Shown one piece after another: positions 7,565 through 16,686 of a DNA stretch of 64,000 nt (positions are counted from its first letter, which is position 1; each line of letters starts with the position of its first letter). This stretch comes from Paenibacillus tyrphae (GTDB lineage: Bacteria > Bacillota > Bacilli > Paenibacillales > NBRC-103111). Under the pieces are notes generated by a model. That model did no database searches and had not been told where the DNA came from. It saw only the letters and a list, made by a program, of their open reading frames with translations. A program made the translations under genes and the position numbers. The stretch is taken from assembly GCF_000722545.1 (NCBI RefSeq), contig NZ_JNVM01000008.1, positions 62,001 to 126,000 on the forward strand, read 5' to 3'.

Positions 7565-8941
7565 TCATTCGTTCAAGAAAGTCGTCGCCCGATTTTGAAT
7601 CAGCTTCGCCACGTCCTCCGCGGACTTTTGGCCCTTGAAGAAGGCTTCCGATTCTTTGATAATAATGTCCTCCAGCTTGGAAGGCTTGAACGCCACCTGA
7701 TAGACGGCCCCCGACAGATGCTGCTCCAATCCCTGAAGATCCGCTTCGGTGACTTGGAACGTCTTGCCCTTCAGCGGTCCTTCCTCGTGAGCTTTGACTT
7801 TTCCGGTTTGGAGCAATTGCTTCACCTGCTTGTGAAATACGGCTTTGTTCAGAGGAAAGCCGGCTCGTTCCGGTGACTGCTTCTCCTCGGATATCAGAAA
7901 TTTGATAAAATCCCAGGCTTCCTTCTTCACGGTGGATTTCTCGTTTATGCCCATCGTCCGGTAAGTCCGGAAAAAATCTCCGGCTTTTTGGCCTTCTCCC
8001 TTCGGTTTGGAATACAGTTTGGGTTGAGCGAAATTTTCCTTCGGCGTCAAAATATAATCCGCGGGTGAAATGATATGCGTCATTGTGAAATACGATTTGC
8101 GCGGCTCTTCCGTCACGACCTTCTCCTCAAACATCGATTTTACTTGCTTCATTAAGCGAATAAAGGGCTCGGATTGGAAGTTGGCTTTCCGGTTGACCTG
8201 ATCTACATATAAGGAATAATTATTTTTTACCATTTCATTTAACAGTCCGGCGGGATTGACCATAAAGGCATAACGCTGGTCCCCTTTCTTCGCCAGCGCT
8301 TTGGCCGTCTCGCTGAATTCGCTCCAGGTCCAACGGGCGTCGTCGAAGGTCACCCCTGTTTTCCGGATCGCCTCTTCGTCCCCGACAAGGCCGTACAAGA
8401 AGAAATTGACCGGCATCCCGTAGACGCTGCCGTTCAGCTTGATTCCTTCCAAAATGTTCTGGAAATATTGATCCTTCTTGAACTCGGGGTCCTTCTCCAT
8501 CATGTCGCTTAAATTGGCGAGCACTTTCTTATTTACATAGTTATCCATAGGCAGCAGGTCCATCTCCACCAGATCCGGTCCTTTCCCGGATAACATTTGC
8601 GTATTCGTCTTTTTGATAAAGTTTTCCGTGTTTTCTTCGCCATGACTGTCGTCCGTTGGGACAAAGTTAAGCTGGATCTCGATATTCGGGTGCTTTTCCT
8701 CATATTTGCGCTTCGCGTCTTTGAAAAAATCGTCCTCAAAAAACGTCGAGAGTACAACCGTCTTCTTGCCACCCTGTGTTTGAGCGGATTCGGCGGTATG
8801 ACTTGCCGTTTCCGTTTGCGTCTCGTTCTTGTTCGGTCCGCCTTCCTGCTGCGTCGCTCCTTCAGGGCCTCCACCGGCGCTGCAAGCCGTCGCCGCGATC
8901 ATCAATAGGCAGCCGCTTAGGCCTAGCCATGCTTTTCTCAT
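7565..8941 (-). CDS. extracellular solute-binding lipoprotein
   Basis: 458 residues from ATG 8941 (GGAGGG upstream; an upstream ATG at 8986 lacks an RBS). The N-terminus MRKAWLGLSGCLLMIAATAC ends in a lipobox. The mature part has the family-1 sugar-binding-protein pattern (VVLSTFFEDDFFKDAKRKYE, GKGPDLVEMD, YGMPVNFFLYG, WTWSEFSETAKALAKKG). It would sit on the outer face of the membrane and capture an oligosaccharide for an ABC importer. No permease or ATPase gene is adjacent, so either the transporter is encoded elsewhere or the protein serves the neighbouring sensor kinase. A polysaccharide deacetylase lies 16 bp upstream. Confidence 0.85.
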   Translation of the reverse strand: MRKAWLGLSGCLLMIAATACSAGGGPEGATQQEGGPNKNETQTETASHTAESAQTQGGKKTVVLSTFFEDDFFKDAKRKYEEKHPNIEIQLNFVPTDDSHGEENTENFIKKTNTQMLSGKGPDLVEMDLLPMDNYVNKKVLANLSDMMEKDPEFKKDQYFQNILEGIKLNGSVYGMPVNFFLYGLVGDEEAIRKTGVTFDDARWTWSEFSETAKALAKKGDQRYAFMVNPAGLLNEMVKNNYSLYVDQVNRKANFQSEPFIRLMKQVKSMFEEKVVTEEPRKSYFTMTHIISPADYILTPKENFAQPKLYSKPKGEGQKAGDFFRTYRTMGINEKSTVKKEAWDFIKFLISEEKQSPERAGFPLNKAVFHKQVKQLLQTGKVKAHEEGPLKGKTFQVTEADLQGLEQHLSGAVYQVAFKPSKLEDIIIKESEAFFKGQKSAEDVAKLIQNRATTFLNE

Positions 8942-8957
8942 TTCTCTTTCCCTCCTG

Positions 8958-9713
8958 TTAAGAGCTTTTTGATTCCAATTCATCAATCGTCACAAACGAA
9001 TAGCCTTCTTCCTGCAACTCCTCGATCATCTTGGGCAGGAATTCGATCGTATTGCTCAGATCTCCTTTTTTGCCGCCGAAGCTGTGCATCAGAATGATGC
9101 CTCCGGGCTTTAGATTCGCTTTGACGTTTTTCAGCATGTTCTCCGGCGTCGCTCCCGCCCAATCCCGCGTATCGACATTCCACAGCACATTGTGCTGACC
9201 GTTTTGCTCGATGGCTTCGGTCACTTTTTTGGAAACTGCGCCGTAAGGCGTTCGGACATATTTGGGGACCTCGCCCGTTGCACTTTGGATCACCTTGTTC
9301 AGCTTGACGATTTCATTGTTGATCTGCTGCCCGTTCAACTTGGTCAGATCCTTGTGGCTCCACGTATGATTCCCCAGCATATGCCCTTCCTTGACGATGC
9401 GGGATAGAACGTCCGGGTATTTCTCCGCCTGATAGCCGACGACGAAAAAAGTCGCTTTCGCGTTATACTTCTTCAAAATGTCCAAAATTTTGACGGTATA
9501 TTTCGCATCCGGCCCGTCGTCAAAGGTGAGCGCGACCAGCTTGTCCTTCTTCGGCGGCTTCAGGTTCGTCTGACTCTGGACTTGCTCACTCTTCGCCTCT
9601 CTTACTTTCGCCTCCGTCTGGGGGAGCATCGCATCGACGATAAAATAGCCGGACAGCAACGCAAGCATAACGATGCCAATCCGCAAACGCAGCAGTTGTT
9701 TTGTCCTCTTCAT
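8958..9713 (-). CDS. polysaccharide deacetylase (NodB/CE4)
   Basis: 251 residues. After an N-terminal membrane anchor (LRLRIGIVMLALLSGYFIV) comes a CE4 NodB domain: TFDDGPD (motif 1 with the catalytic Asp and metal Asp), NHTWSHKDL (motif 2 with two metal His), RTPYGAVSK (motif 3), DTRDWAG (motif 4) and ILMHSFGG (motif 5 with the catalytic His). All key residues are present. It should remove acetyl groups from N-acetylglucosamine in peptidoglycan or an exopolysaccharide outside the cell. The start was placed at ATG 9713 because AAAGG lies nine bases upstream; the TTG at 9722 touches that site. Confidence 0.9.
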   Translation of the reverse strand: MKRTKQLLRLRIGIVMLALLSGYFIVDAMLPQTEAKVREAKSEQVQSQTNLKPPKKDKLVALTFDDGPDAKYTVKILDILKKYNAKATFFVVGYQAEKYPDVLSRIVKEGHMLGNHTWSHKDLTKLNGQQINNEIVKLNKVIQSATGEVPKYVRTPYGAVSKKVTEAIEQNGQHNVLWNVDTRDWAGATPENMLKNVKANLKPGGIILMHSFGGKKGDLSNTIEFLPKMIEELQEEGYSFVTIDELESKSS

Positions 9714-9834
9714 CTCGTTCAACCTTTCTATGAAATTTGTTTCCCTGAACCTAGTTATAAGTCAACATTGTTACCAAAACTTCTCCGAGTTGTAAACAAA
9801 ATGTAACCGAGCGTCTAAACAAGGACACTTTCCG

Positions 9835-9872
9835 ACAAAAAACCCCCGTATCATGCGCAGCAAGACACGGGG
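9835..9872 (-). terminator. terminator of the lipoprotein-kinase-regulator operon
   Basis: On the minus strand CCCCGTGTC and GATACGGGG enclose an 11-base loop (9843-9872), followed by six T. It lies just after the stop of the 9878-11005 gene. Confidence 0.8.
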
Positions 9873-9877
9873 ACGCT

Positions 9878-11005
9878 TCACTTAAATTCGATAATAAATA
9901 GGGAATTGTTTTGGGAAAAAGGCGCGGCACTCGGGGCGCTGACGACAGGATGGGACTCATACCATTTCCTGCCGTTCAGCAGCATCCTCCGGTTATCCGG
10001 GCTCCACTCGATTTGCTCGGGAACGATTCCCTTGTAGATTTCTTTTTCGTTCATGATATTGTTTCCTTGCAGCTTGGCCACGTACAGATTTTCGCGGCCT
10101 TTAGAGTAGGCGATATATTTGCGGTCGCGCGAGAGCTGAAACACGCCGCTCCGTTCAAGCAAAATCGTTGTCTTCGCATTCCGGCGGTCGAATAACGTTA
10201 ACGAACCTTCCTCCCCGACAAAAACAATTTGATCGTCATTCACAAAATCGCCGTTTCCCTCGCTGCTTACGGGATGCTCATACTGGCTTACGAAGGCATC
10301 GCCTTGAAGTGAACCGAAAACGATGTATGCCTGACGAGCCGCGATTTTGAAAATTAACGCGCTTGCCCCGTCATCCGAAACCTGAACGGAGTAAAAGTGA
10401 TGGTTCTCCGTTTTCCCGGGGAACTTGAATTCCTTCGTCTCCTGACGTGTCACGTCATAAACGACAATGACAGCCTTCTGGTTCCCGTTCTCTTGCACAA
10501 AGGAGACGTAGCGCCCGTTATTCGACCACGACATCTGTCCCGCCACGACAACACCCTCTTTGTTGGTCCACTCCCTCAGGACAGTTTGCTTTTGATCCGC
10601 CAAACGAAGCAGCATTAGCTTTTCTTTGCCGCCGGTCTGAACGGAAAACGAAGCATACGCGCCGTCGGCAGATACTTTGACGCCGTGCACAAATCCATTG
10701 ATGTCCGGCCATGACTGCCGGGTCTTGAGTTCGTAGTCCAACTGCTCGAAGCTTCGCTCCCGGCCTCTTTTACCAAAATATCCAAGCACGTGCTCCTTGT
10801 CGGTCCAGCCGAACAGCTCGCCCTCCTCGTTCTCCGGCAGCTTATAAATTTTGCTCACTTCGAATGTCTCGCTTAAGCTCTGCGGCTCGCGGCCTTCTTC
10901 CGCGTCGGGAATAATAACGGTCTTCGATTTCAGCGCCCCCGTACAGCCGGTGACAATAACGGCCAGCAAAACAAACGCCGCCGCCCACAGGAATATCCGT
11001 TTCAT
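9878..11005 (-). CDS. TolB-like beta-propeller lipoprotein
   Basis: 375 residues. Residues 1-21 form a lipoprotein signal ending in VIVTGC. The mature part repeats short 'S-x-D-G/N-x-R-x-x-x-F' blades typical of PD40/TolB beta-propellers: KVSADGAYASFSV, MSWSNNGRYVSFVQ, VQVSDDGASALIF, LSRDRKYIAYSKG, IEWSPDNRRMLLN. Its start overlaps the stop of the sensor kinase gene by four bases (ATGA). It is therefore the third gene of a regulator-kinase-lipoprotein operon and may act as an extracellular sensor or modulator of the kinase; that role is inferred from the arrangement. Confidence 0.8.
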   Translation of the reverse strand: MKRIFLWAAAFVLLAVIVTGCTGALKSKTVIIPDAEEGREPQSLSETFEVSKIYKLPENEEGELFGWTDKEHVLGYFGKRGRERSFEQLDYELKTRQSWPDINGFVHGVKVSADGAYASFSVQTGGKEKLMLLRLADQKQTVLREWTNKEGVVVAGQMSWSNNGRYVSFVQENGNQKAVIVVYDVTRQETKEFKFPGKTENHHFYSVQVSDDGASALIFKIAARQAYIVFGSLQGDAFVSQYEHPVSSEGNGDFVNDDQIVFVGEEGSLTLFDRRNAKTTILLERSGVFQLSRDRKYIAYSKGRENLYVAKLQGNNIMNEKEIYKGIVPEQIEWSPDNRRMLLNGRKWYESHPVVSAPSAAPFSQNNSLFIIEFK

Positions 11006-12498
11006 TCTGCATGTCCTCTCTTCGGCTTCGTATAAGGGAGCTCAATCGCTACGCTCGTTTCCTGATCGGCGCTGCGGATCGCAATGCTCCCCTGGTGGTC
11101 GTCGACAATCGCTTTGCAGATGCTGAGCCCTAAGCCGCAGCTTCCTAATTCTTTGGACTTCCGCATATTGGCCCGGTAGAACGGCTCGAAAATTTTCGCC
11201 AAATCCTCCGGACGAATGTCTTCCCCTTGATTCGCAACCGTCATATGCACGCGGCCGGAGACAAGCTGCGCCTTCACCGAAATCGCCGTATGCGCGAAGC
11301 TGTACTTAATCGCATTATCGATAATATTGATGAACAATTGCCTTAGTTTGGGTTCGCTTCCATCAACCCACAGCCCGTCCTCCACCTCGCAGCGAATCGT
11401 TTTCCGGTACCGCTCGGCTTTGAATTTCATGCCCTCGCATACGTCTTGAAGCAGCCGCCCGGCCAAGACAGGCTCGAACGCTTCCTGGTCGGACGTTTCC
11501 TTGGAAAGCTCCAATAATTTAACCACCATATCGTGGAGCCTCTTACTTTCGTCGACGATATGATTCATGCCTTTGTCGAAGAAGGCTTCGTCGGTTTGCC
11601 CGTTTTCCTTGATCATTTGGGCATAGCCCAGGACGGATGTCAGCGGCGTTTTCAATTCGTGCGTCACATTGTCGAAAAACTGCTTGCGATGGCGGTTCAG
11701 CTCCTCCAACCGGTCCCGGTCCTGTTGGATGCGCCCGATCTGGGCCTTGATCTTCTCGATCATCGTCCCGAAGTTATCCGCCAGCTGGCCGATTTCGTCT
11801 TTCCTTCGAAATGAAAGGCGGATATCCAGATTGCCGTTCGTCACTTCCGTCGATGCCTTGGTCAGCTTGACGATCGGGATGGTGATGTTTCGCGATAAAA
11901 TATACGAAAAGATAAACGCAGCAGCGAAGATGGCGATCGTAACGTACGAAATAAAATCCAAAATATGCCTGCTCTGCTCATACAGCAAGGAGAAGTCTTT
12001 GGCGAAGCGCAAAATCCCTACTTTTTTCCCATCGATGACGACCGGATACGAGTAGTAAGCTTCCGCAGCACTGTCCGTGTAGTTGATCGTGTACGAGGTT
12101 TTGCCGTTCAAAGCATGGTCCAGATCGTCGCCCGCCGTATTCAAGCTTTTCCACCCGGCCGAAGCATAGACCAGCTCTCCATTTACGCCGTAAGCGCTAA
12201 TCTCGCTAGAAGTGACCTGCCGAAGCTCTTCCACCACGTCCTTCGCCATTTGCCGGAAATAGATCTCGTCGTTGCCGAAATGATTGATCATAAAAGCCTG
12301 CTTGACATAGACACTGCTGTTCTTCTTGAGGCCGATCAAGTCCTGGGTAATGATCTTCTCGTTGCTGGTCTCGATAATCTGTACGATAAAGTGATTAAGC
12401 AGCAAAAACGAGGCGGCGAAAATAACAAAGAGACCCAACAAAAATTTTACTTTAATGGTCGGTGCCGGGATCATGCCTTTAATCCACCTGTTTGTCAA
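11002..12498 (-). CDS. membrane sensor histidine kinase
   Basis: 498 residues. A first membrane helix (about 19-40), an extracytoplasmic sensor region of about 140 residues, a second helix (about 180-203), a HAMP linker, then HisKA with the phospho-accepting His in VTHELKTPL (about 278) and HATPase_c with NIIDNAIKYS (N box), EPFYRAN (F box) and GLGLSICKAI (G box). It should autophosphorylate and pass phosphate to the regulator encoded immediately upstream; the two genes overlap by 20 bp. The signal is unknown; the operon's lipoprotein and the adjacent deacetylase and sugar-binding protein point to a cell-envelope or polysaccharide cue. Confidence 0.9.
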   Translation of the reverse strand: MTNRWIKGMIPAPTIKVKFLLGLFVIFAASFLLLNHFIVQIIETSNEKIITQDLIGLKKNSSVYVKQAFMINHFGNDEIYFRQMAKDVVEELRQVTSSEISAYGVNGELVYASAGWKSLNTAGDDLDHALNGKTSYTINYTDSAAEAYYSYPVVIDGKKVGILRFAKDFSLLYEQSRHILDFISYVTIAIFAAAFIFSYILSRNITIPIVKLTKASTEVTNGNLDIRLSFRRKDEIGQLADNFGTMIEKIKAQIGRIQQDRDRLEELNRHRKQFFDNVTHELKTPLTSVLGYAQMIKENGQTDEAFFDKGMNHIVDESKRLHDMVVKLLELSKETSDQEAFEPVLAGRLLQDVCEGMKFKAERYRKTIRCEVEDGLWVDGSEPKLRQLFINIIDNAIKYSFAHTAISVKAQLVSGRVHMTVANQGEDIRPEDLAKIFEPFYRANMRKSKELGSCGLGLSICKAIVDDHQGSIAIRSADQETSVAIELPYTKPKRGHAE

Positions 12499-13174
12499 AT
12501 TTATACCCCACCCCGAACACGGTCACGATCACATCGCCCGCCTCCAGCTTTTTGCGCAGCCGTTGGATATGAATATCGACCGTTCGCGTATCGCCGACAT
12601 ATTCGTAGCCCCATACGAAGTCCAGCAGCTCCGTCCGGGTAAAAATTTTGCCCCTGTGCCGGTACAGCGTCATCAGAAGCTCGAATTCCTTGGGCGTCAG
12701 TTCGACGATCTCGTTATTTTTCCGGACCAGCCGCTCGCTCTCGGTAATCTCGATATTTTTGAATCGGACCGGCTCGTCGGCCTGCTCTTCCGCAGGCTTA
12801 TGGGGATGGGTCATTCTCCGGAGTATCGTGCGGATGCGCGCGATCACTTCCCGGAGGTCGAACGGCTTGGTAATATAGTCATCAGCGCCAAACTCCAGGC
12901 CGACAATTTTGTCCGTAATGTCCGATTTGGCCGTCAGCATGATGATCGGAATGTTCCGGGTCTCCGTTACGTTTTTGCATATATCGAGCCCGCTGACGTC
13001 CGGGAGCATCCAATCAAGCAGCAGCAGATCCGGTTGGAAGTGCTCGATGGCCTTGAGCCCATCCGCTCCGGTATGGGCAATCGTCGTAAGAAAGCCTTCT
13101 TTATTCAAGCCGTAGGCCAGCAAGTCCGCGATCGCTTCTTCGTCTTCGATAATTAAAATTTTCACTTTGTCCAT
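12479..13174 (-). CDS. OmpR/PhoB-family response regulator
   Basis: 231 residues from ATG 13174 (GGAG eight bases upstream; a longer frame begins further up without a good RBS). Receiver domain: acidic pair IIEDEEAI, phospho-accepting Asp in DLLLLDWMLPD, Thr in MLTAKSD and Lys in ITKPFDLRE. The C-terminal winged helix (about 140-231) has LTPKEFELLMTLYRH and VDIHIQRLRKKL. First gene of the operon with kinase and propeller lipoprotein. Divergent from the ECF sigma factor across a 208-bp spacer. Confidence 0.9.
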   Translation of the reverse strand: MDKVKILIIEDEEAIADLLAYGLNKEGFLTTIAHTGADGLKAIEHFQPDLLLLDWMLPDVSGLDICKNVTETRNIPIIMLTAKSDITDKIVGLEFGADDYITKPFDLREVIARIRTILRRMTHPHKPAEEQADEPVRFKNIEITESERLVRKNNEIVELTPKEFELLMTLYRHRGKIFTRTELLDFVWGYEYVGDTRTVDIHIQRLRKKLEAGDVIVTVFGVGYKFDKQVD

Positions 13175-13382
13175 CTTGTCCACTCCATTCTTACCGAACA
13201 TGGTAGCATACCTCATGGCTTTCGATCTACTTCGATGTTAAAAGCGCCAGCATTTGGCTGACAAAATGTGCGGGCTCTTTTACAATTTTGGATAGGACGG
13301 CTGTAACGAAAACGGGGCATGCGGGCACTAATATGTGAGAGAAGAAGCTTTTACGAAACCGAGCCGACAAGAAGGTGCGTTA

Positions 13383-13871
13383 ATGTATGATCCGATAACG
13401 AAGATCTATCTGCTTTATTACGACGATTTATACCGTTTCCTGGTTACACGGTACCCGAACCCCGACCATATCGACGACATCATACAAAATACGTTCCTCG
13501 AGGCGCTCCGGCATATGGATAGCTTCAAGGGCGACTCTTCGATAAAAACGTGGCTGTTCGGCATCGCCAAGCATCAGTTGTACCGGAGCCTACGAAAAAA
13601 CAAAATCCAGCTTCCGCTGGACGATTCTCCCGAATCGGAGCTCGCCGCCCATACGGATTTTAGCGACAAGGTGCTGGCTGAGCAAATCATGGAGCGGTTG
13701 AACCGGCTCGATCCGCCCCATCGGGATATTATGCGGCTGCGGCTGCTCCATGGACTATCTTTTAAAGAAATTGCGCAATTGACCGACCGGACCGAAACGT
13801 ACTGCCGCGTTAATTTTTACCGGATGAAAGAAAAGCTGAGAAAGGAGTACGGCGAGGATGAATACATGTAG
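13383..13871 (+). CDS. ECF sigma factor
   Basis: 162 residues from ATG 13383 (GAAGGTG upstream). Region 2: YLLYYDDLYRFLVTRYPN with DIIQNTFLEALRHMDSF and KTWLFGIAKHQLYRSLRK. Region 4: RLDPPHRDIMRLRLLHGLSF then KEIAQLTDRTETYCRVNFYR as the -35-binding helix-turn-helix. It replaces the vegetative sigma subunit at a specific regulon when released by its partner. Its last 14 bases overlap the start of the anti-sigma gene, so the two are translationally coupled. Confidence 0.9.
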   Translation: MYDPITKIYLLYYDDLYRFLVTRYPNPDHIDDIIQNTFLEALRHMDSFKGDSSIKTWLFGIAKHQLYRSLRKNKIQLPLDDSPESELAAHTDFSDKVLAEQIMERLNRLDPPHRDIMRLRLLHGLSFKEIAQLTDRTETYCRVNFYRMKEKLRKEYGEDEYM

Positions 13872-15138
13872 TATCGTGAAAGATTTAATGCCGCTCCATG
13901 TCGAGGGGCTCGCGAGTGAGGAGAGTGCGGCGCTTGTGGAACGGCATATTGCGGATTGTGAGGAGTGCCGCCGCTTCTACGAGGCGGTGAAGCAGGATTA
14001 CGAGAGCCACGAGCAGAGCCGGCCCGAGCCAGACAAGAAGCGGCAGATTGAGGAGCTGATAGCGCAGCTCGGCAAATATCAGCGCAGGATCAAGCTGGTC
14101 AGCGTCCTGGTAGCGATGCTGATGACCTGCATTATCAGCGGTGCGGAGGTTCACTTTCTGTCGACGATTCCGTTCCTGATCCTCACTCCGTTCGTATGCC
14201 GCTTATACTACTCCCGTTCGTCGCCGATTATTGCGTCAACGATTCCGTTCGGCTTGCTCGGCGGACTGTTAAGCGAGCACAATTCGAGCTATATTCCGTT
14301 CTTTACCGTGATCGCTCTTGTCAACGGGGCGGTCGGCGTCGGGGCGGCAATGCTTGTAAGGCTAGGGCTCAGGCAGGCAAAACTGGCAGTCAAAGCGGGA
14401 TTAATGGCGCTGGGAGCGGCGATCCTTTACTTCGGCTGCGCCGGTTATTTCTCCTTCTGGGGCAATCCGGTCGGATATACGAAGGCGCTGCTTCAAACGA
14501 ACGATTACGTCAACCGGACGTATGAACAAGGGACGCTCGACTTCAAGGGAGTGTACTTCAGCTTCAAAGACAAGCTGCATTATGGGAAATACGAATTTGT
14601 GATGAACGGGGTGCGGCAGACGGCGAGCATCGGGTTTTACCGGGACGGCAGCGTGACCGACGAGTACAAATTTAAGCTGGACAACCAATTTGGCGAAGAA
14701 CGCAGCGACGATTTGAAAACCGCGATCGCCGCAGCGGTCGATCCGGTGCCTTCGCTTACCGTTGAAGCATCGCCGCAAGCGAAGCTGGAGATTACGAAGG
14801 ACGACCTGGACGCCAACTTCCATTATTTGTCCCCCGACAAACTGGACAAAGCGGAGAAGCTGCGGGCCAGCGAGAGCGGGAAGCTGCGCTACGAGATCCT
14901 ATTCGGCGCATCTGATGCAAGATACGAGAAGCTGACGAAGGAAGCGTTTTTGGCCAAAAGCGCAGCCGTTCTGCGTACGCTGCAAGAGCGGAAGCTGAAT
15001 TATCGCAGCGTCGAGATTAAAGCGATGGACCCAAGCGGGAACATTCAAACCGTAGAGCTGACCAAGCTGACGACGGAGCAGGATTTGCCCGGCAGCTACC
15101 GGGCGTTCGATCCGGAGCGGCCAAAGGATCAGCCTTAG
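13858..15138 (+). CDS. membrane anti-sigma factor with zinc-finger domain
   Basis: 426 residues. Residues about 1-45 carry the zf-HC2 fold: CSIVKDLMPLHVEGLASEES then H-I-A-D-C-E-E-C, the H-x3-C-x2-C zinc site of ZAS anti-sigma factors. Several hydrophobic segments follow (about 80-185), and a long C-terminal domain (about 200-426) without a family I recognise, likely outside the membrane (KGVYFSFKDKLHYGKYEFVM). It should hold the ECF sigma factor at the membrane until a signal arrives. The large extracellular part is unusual for ZAS proteins and is probably the sensor. Confidence 0.85.
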   Translation: MNTCSIVKDLMPLHVEGLASEESAALVERHIADCEECRRFYEAVKQDYESHEQSRPEPDKKRQIEELIAQLGKYQRRIKLVSVLVAMLMTCIISGAEVHFLSTIPFLILTPFVCRLYYSRSSPIIASTIPFGLLGGLLSEHNSSYIPFFTVIALVNGAVGVGAAMLVRLGLRQAKLAVKAGLMALGAAILYFGCAGYFSFWGNPVGYTKALLQTNDYVNRTYEQGTLDFKGVYFSFKDKLHYGKYEFVMNGVRQTASIGFYRDGSVTDEYKFKLDNQFGEERSDDLKTAIAAAVDPVPSLTVEASPQAKLEITKDDLDANFHYLSPDKLDKAEKLRASESGKLRYEILFGASDARYEKLTKEAFLAKSAAVLRTLQERKLNYRSVEIKAMDPSGNIQTVELTKLTTEQDLPGSYRAFDPERPKDQP

Positions 15139-15158
15139 CCGCAACGGAAAGCCCGGGA

Positions 15159-15208
15159 GAGCAGACGGAGACCACCGGCCCGATATGGCCGGTGGTCTCC
15201 GTCTGCTC
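15159..15208. terminator. 22-bp perfect hairpin between convergent genes
   Basis: Two 22-base arms (15159-15180 and 15187-15208) are perfectly complementary around a 6-base loop CGATAT. It lies between the anti-sigma gene and the convergent phosphoesterase gene, so it probably terminates both, though neither side has a long T tract. Confidence 0.65.
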
Positions 15209-15232
15209 ATAATCGGCTTCCGTAGCTCCGCC

Positions 15233-16033
15233 CTATCTTATAAAGATGCACACCTTGGCATCGACGTTCAAGACTTGTGTTCCGCCGGGCAGGCAAGCCA
15301 GCGGGTCGTCCCAATGGGAATGGCCGCAGAATACGAGCGCTTCCGGCCCGCTCTCCAGTACAGCGCGAATCTCGGGGCTGCCTGCGCATCCCCGCTCCGG
15401 CACATCCGGGCTTTGATGAAGCAGCATTGCGTGAGGCTGCTTGTTAAGCAGCTTGCGCAAGGCTTGCAGGTAGTCCGCTTCCGTCATCCGGTTCGGCTTG
15501 TCGGGTCTGCCGATCACGCCTCCGAGACCGCCCCATGCCGCGCCGCCGAATTCAACGATTCCCGGCCGGTCGATCGGACAGATGTTGCTTCGGCCGGAAA
15601 GCTGCCGCTTCTTGGCATCGTCCATCAGATCGTGATTGCCAGCGACTCCGACGACCCAGCGAAACGTTTCGCCAAATTTAAGCCATACGCCGGACGGATC
15701 GCCGCTGCCTCCTCGCTGGAGGTCACCATACAGATCGCCGCACAGCAGGACCCCGACCCGATCGGGAGCAAGATCGGACCGCTCGATGCCGATCAGCAGC
15801 GACAAATAGTCGGGGAGTCCTTCGCCCAGCATGACGTCGTTCCCGTCCGTGGTCCGCATCATCCCCTGCAAATCGGAGGTCACGATCAGCGCGTCGACCG
15901 ACGACGGCAAAGTGCTCATCCGCCCCACGTACACAGGCAGCTGCGCTTCCTCGATACCGCCCGAGCCGGTCGCGGTCCGATAAGCGAACCATTCTACAGG
16001 CTCCGCGCCAAGCGATTCGATCCTCATGATCAT
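15233..16033 (-). CDS. calcineurin-like metallophosphoesterase
   Basis: 266 residues. The dimetal phosphoesterase motifs are present in order: TSDLQG (a D-x-H-like first motif with Gln for His), LLCGDLYGD (GD), VGVAGNHDLMD (GNH[D/E]) and FCGHSHWDDP (GH-x-H). ALIVTSDLQGMM lacks the usual His of 'D-x-H', which may alter the first metal site. Function unknown; could cleave a phosphoester in a nucleotide, lipid or protein. The start overlaps the stop of the upstream gene by four bases (ATGA), so it is the second gene of a two-gene operon. Confidence 0.8.
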   Translation of the reverse strand: MIMRIESLGAEPVEWFAYRTATGSGGIEEAQLPVYVGRMSTLPSSVDALIVTSDLQGMMRTTDGNDVMLGEGLPDYLSLLIGIERSDLAPDRVGVLLCGDLYGDLQRGGSGDPSGVWLKFGETFRWVVGVAGNHDLMDDAKKRQLSGRSNICPIDRPGIVEFGGAAWGGLGGVIGRPDKPNRMTEADYLQALRKLLNKQPHAMLLHQSPDVPERGCAGSPEIRAVLESGPEALVFCGHSHWDDPLACLPGGTQVLNVDAKVCIFIR

Positions 16034-16686
16034 GATAATCTGCCCCGGTCCGTCACCGTAATCCCTAAAGCTTCAAGCTCTGGAAGAGCTTCCTCTACGT
16101 TTCGTTCCGGATTCAAGGAACGGATCGCCTCTACGCTAATTGCGGGGGCCTCATACAATGCTTTGACAGGCTCGATCGGAATCGGCATGTCGAAGTAGCC
16201 TTCCGCCCAGTCCGCATAGTCCTCCGGCGTTTCGCAGATCGCTCCGAGCAAAAAATCCGAGCCGTCGTCTGCGCCTTTCGGCATCCGCACTTTGCCCGTT
16301 CTCCACTGCGAGTCGCCGGTTTCGCGCCATATACAGAAGGTTACGTCTTCTTTCTCCAGCGCTTCATCCTCCAGAAAGGCCAGCAAAGCTTCCGGCGCCC
16401 CGTCGTAGATTCCCGGCCATACCGCATACTCGTCTCGGGCGTGCGGGCTTAGCTCGGATTCGTGGTCGAACCCTTTCAATATGACGCCCTCCGGCGCAAA
16501 CAAAACGAACAAGTGATCTCCGGCACCGTTGTCGATTTTCGCAAGCGAGACGTTTGGTGCCCAATTCGGAATAAACGTATGATACCGGAGCCATTCTTCC
16601 GGGCATAAAATCATGTCCAAGGCCGCAAGAGTCAGCAAGCGCCGCTTCAATTCATCCGGTGTCGGCAAAACAGTACGTGATGCCAT
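16030..16686 (-). CDS. conserved hypothetical protein, 218 residues
   Basis: Soluble, acidic, no signal peptide. Features: LTLAALDMILCPEEWLRYHT near the N-terminus, IDNGAGDHLFVLFAPEGVIL and KGFDHESELSPHAR in the middle. This 'DAILCPE..RY..F...NGSGD..F..F...G...KGF.HE' pattern recurs in a bacterial hypothetical family that I recognise by pattern but cannot name. It is translationally coupled to the phosphoesterase. RBS GGGG lies upstream of ATG 16686. Confidence 0.7.
   Translation of the reverse strand: MASRTVLPTPDELKRRLLTLAALDMILCPEEWLRYHTFIPNWAPNVSLAKIDNGAGDHLFVLFAPEGVILKGFDHESELSPHARDEYAVWPGIYDGAPEALLAFLEDEALEKEDVTFCIWRETGDSQWRTGKVRMPKGADDGSDFLLGAICETPEDYADWAEGYFDMPIPIEPVKALYEAPAISVEAIRSLNPERNVEEALPELEALGITVTDRGRLS

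Noticed and set aside
15185..16198. 337-codon plus-strand frame across the phosphoesterase
   Set aside because: It overlaps the 22-bp terminator hairpin at its start and runs opposite a gene with clear metallophosphoesterase motifs.
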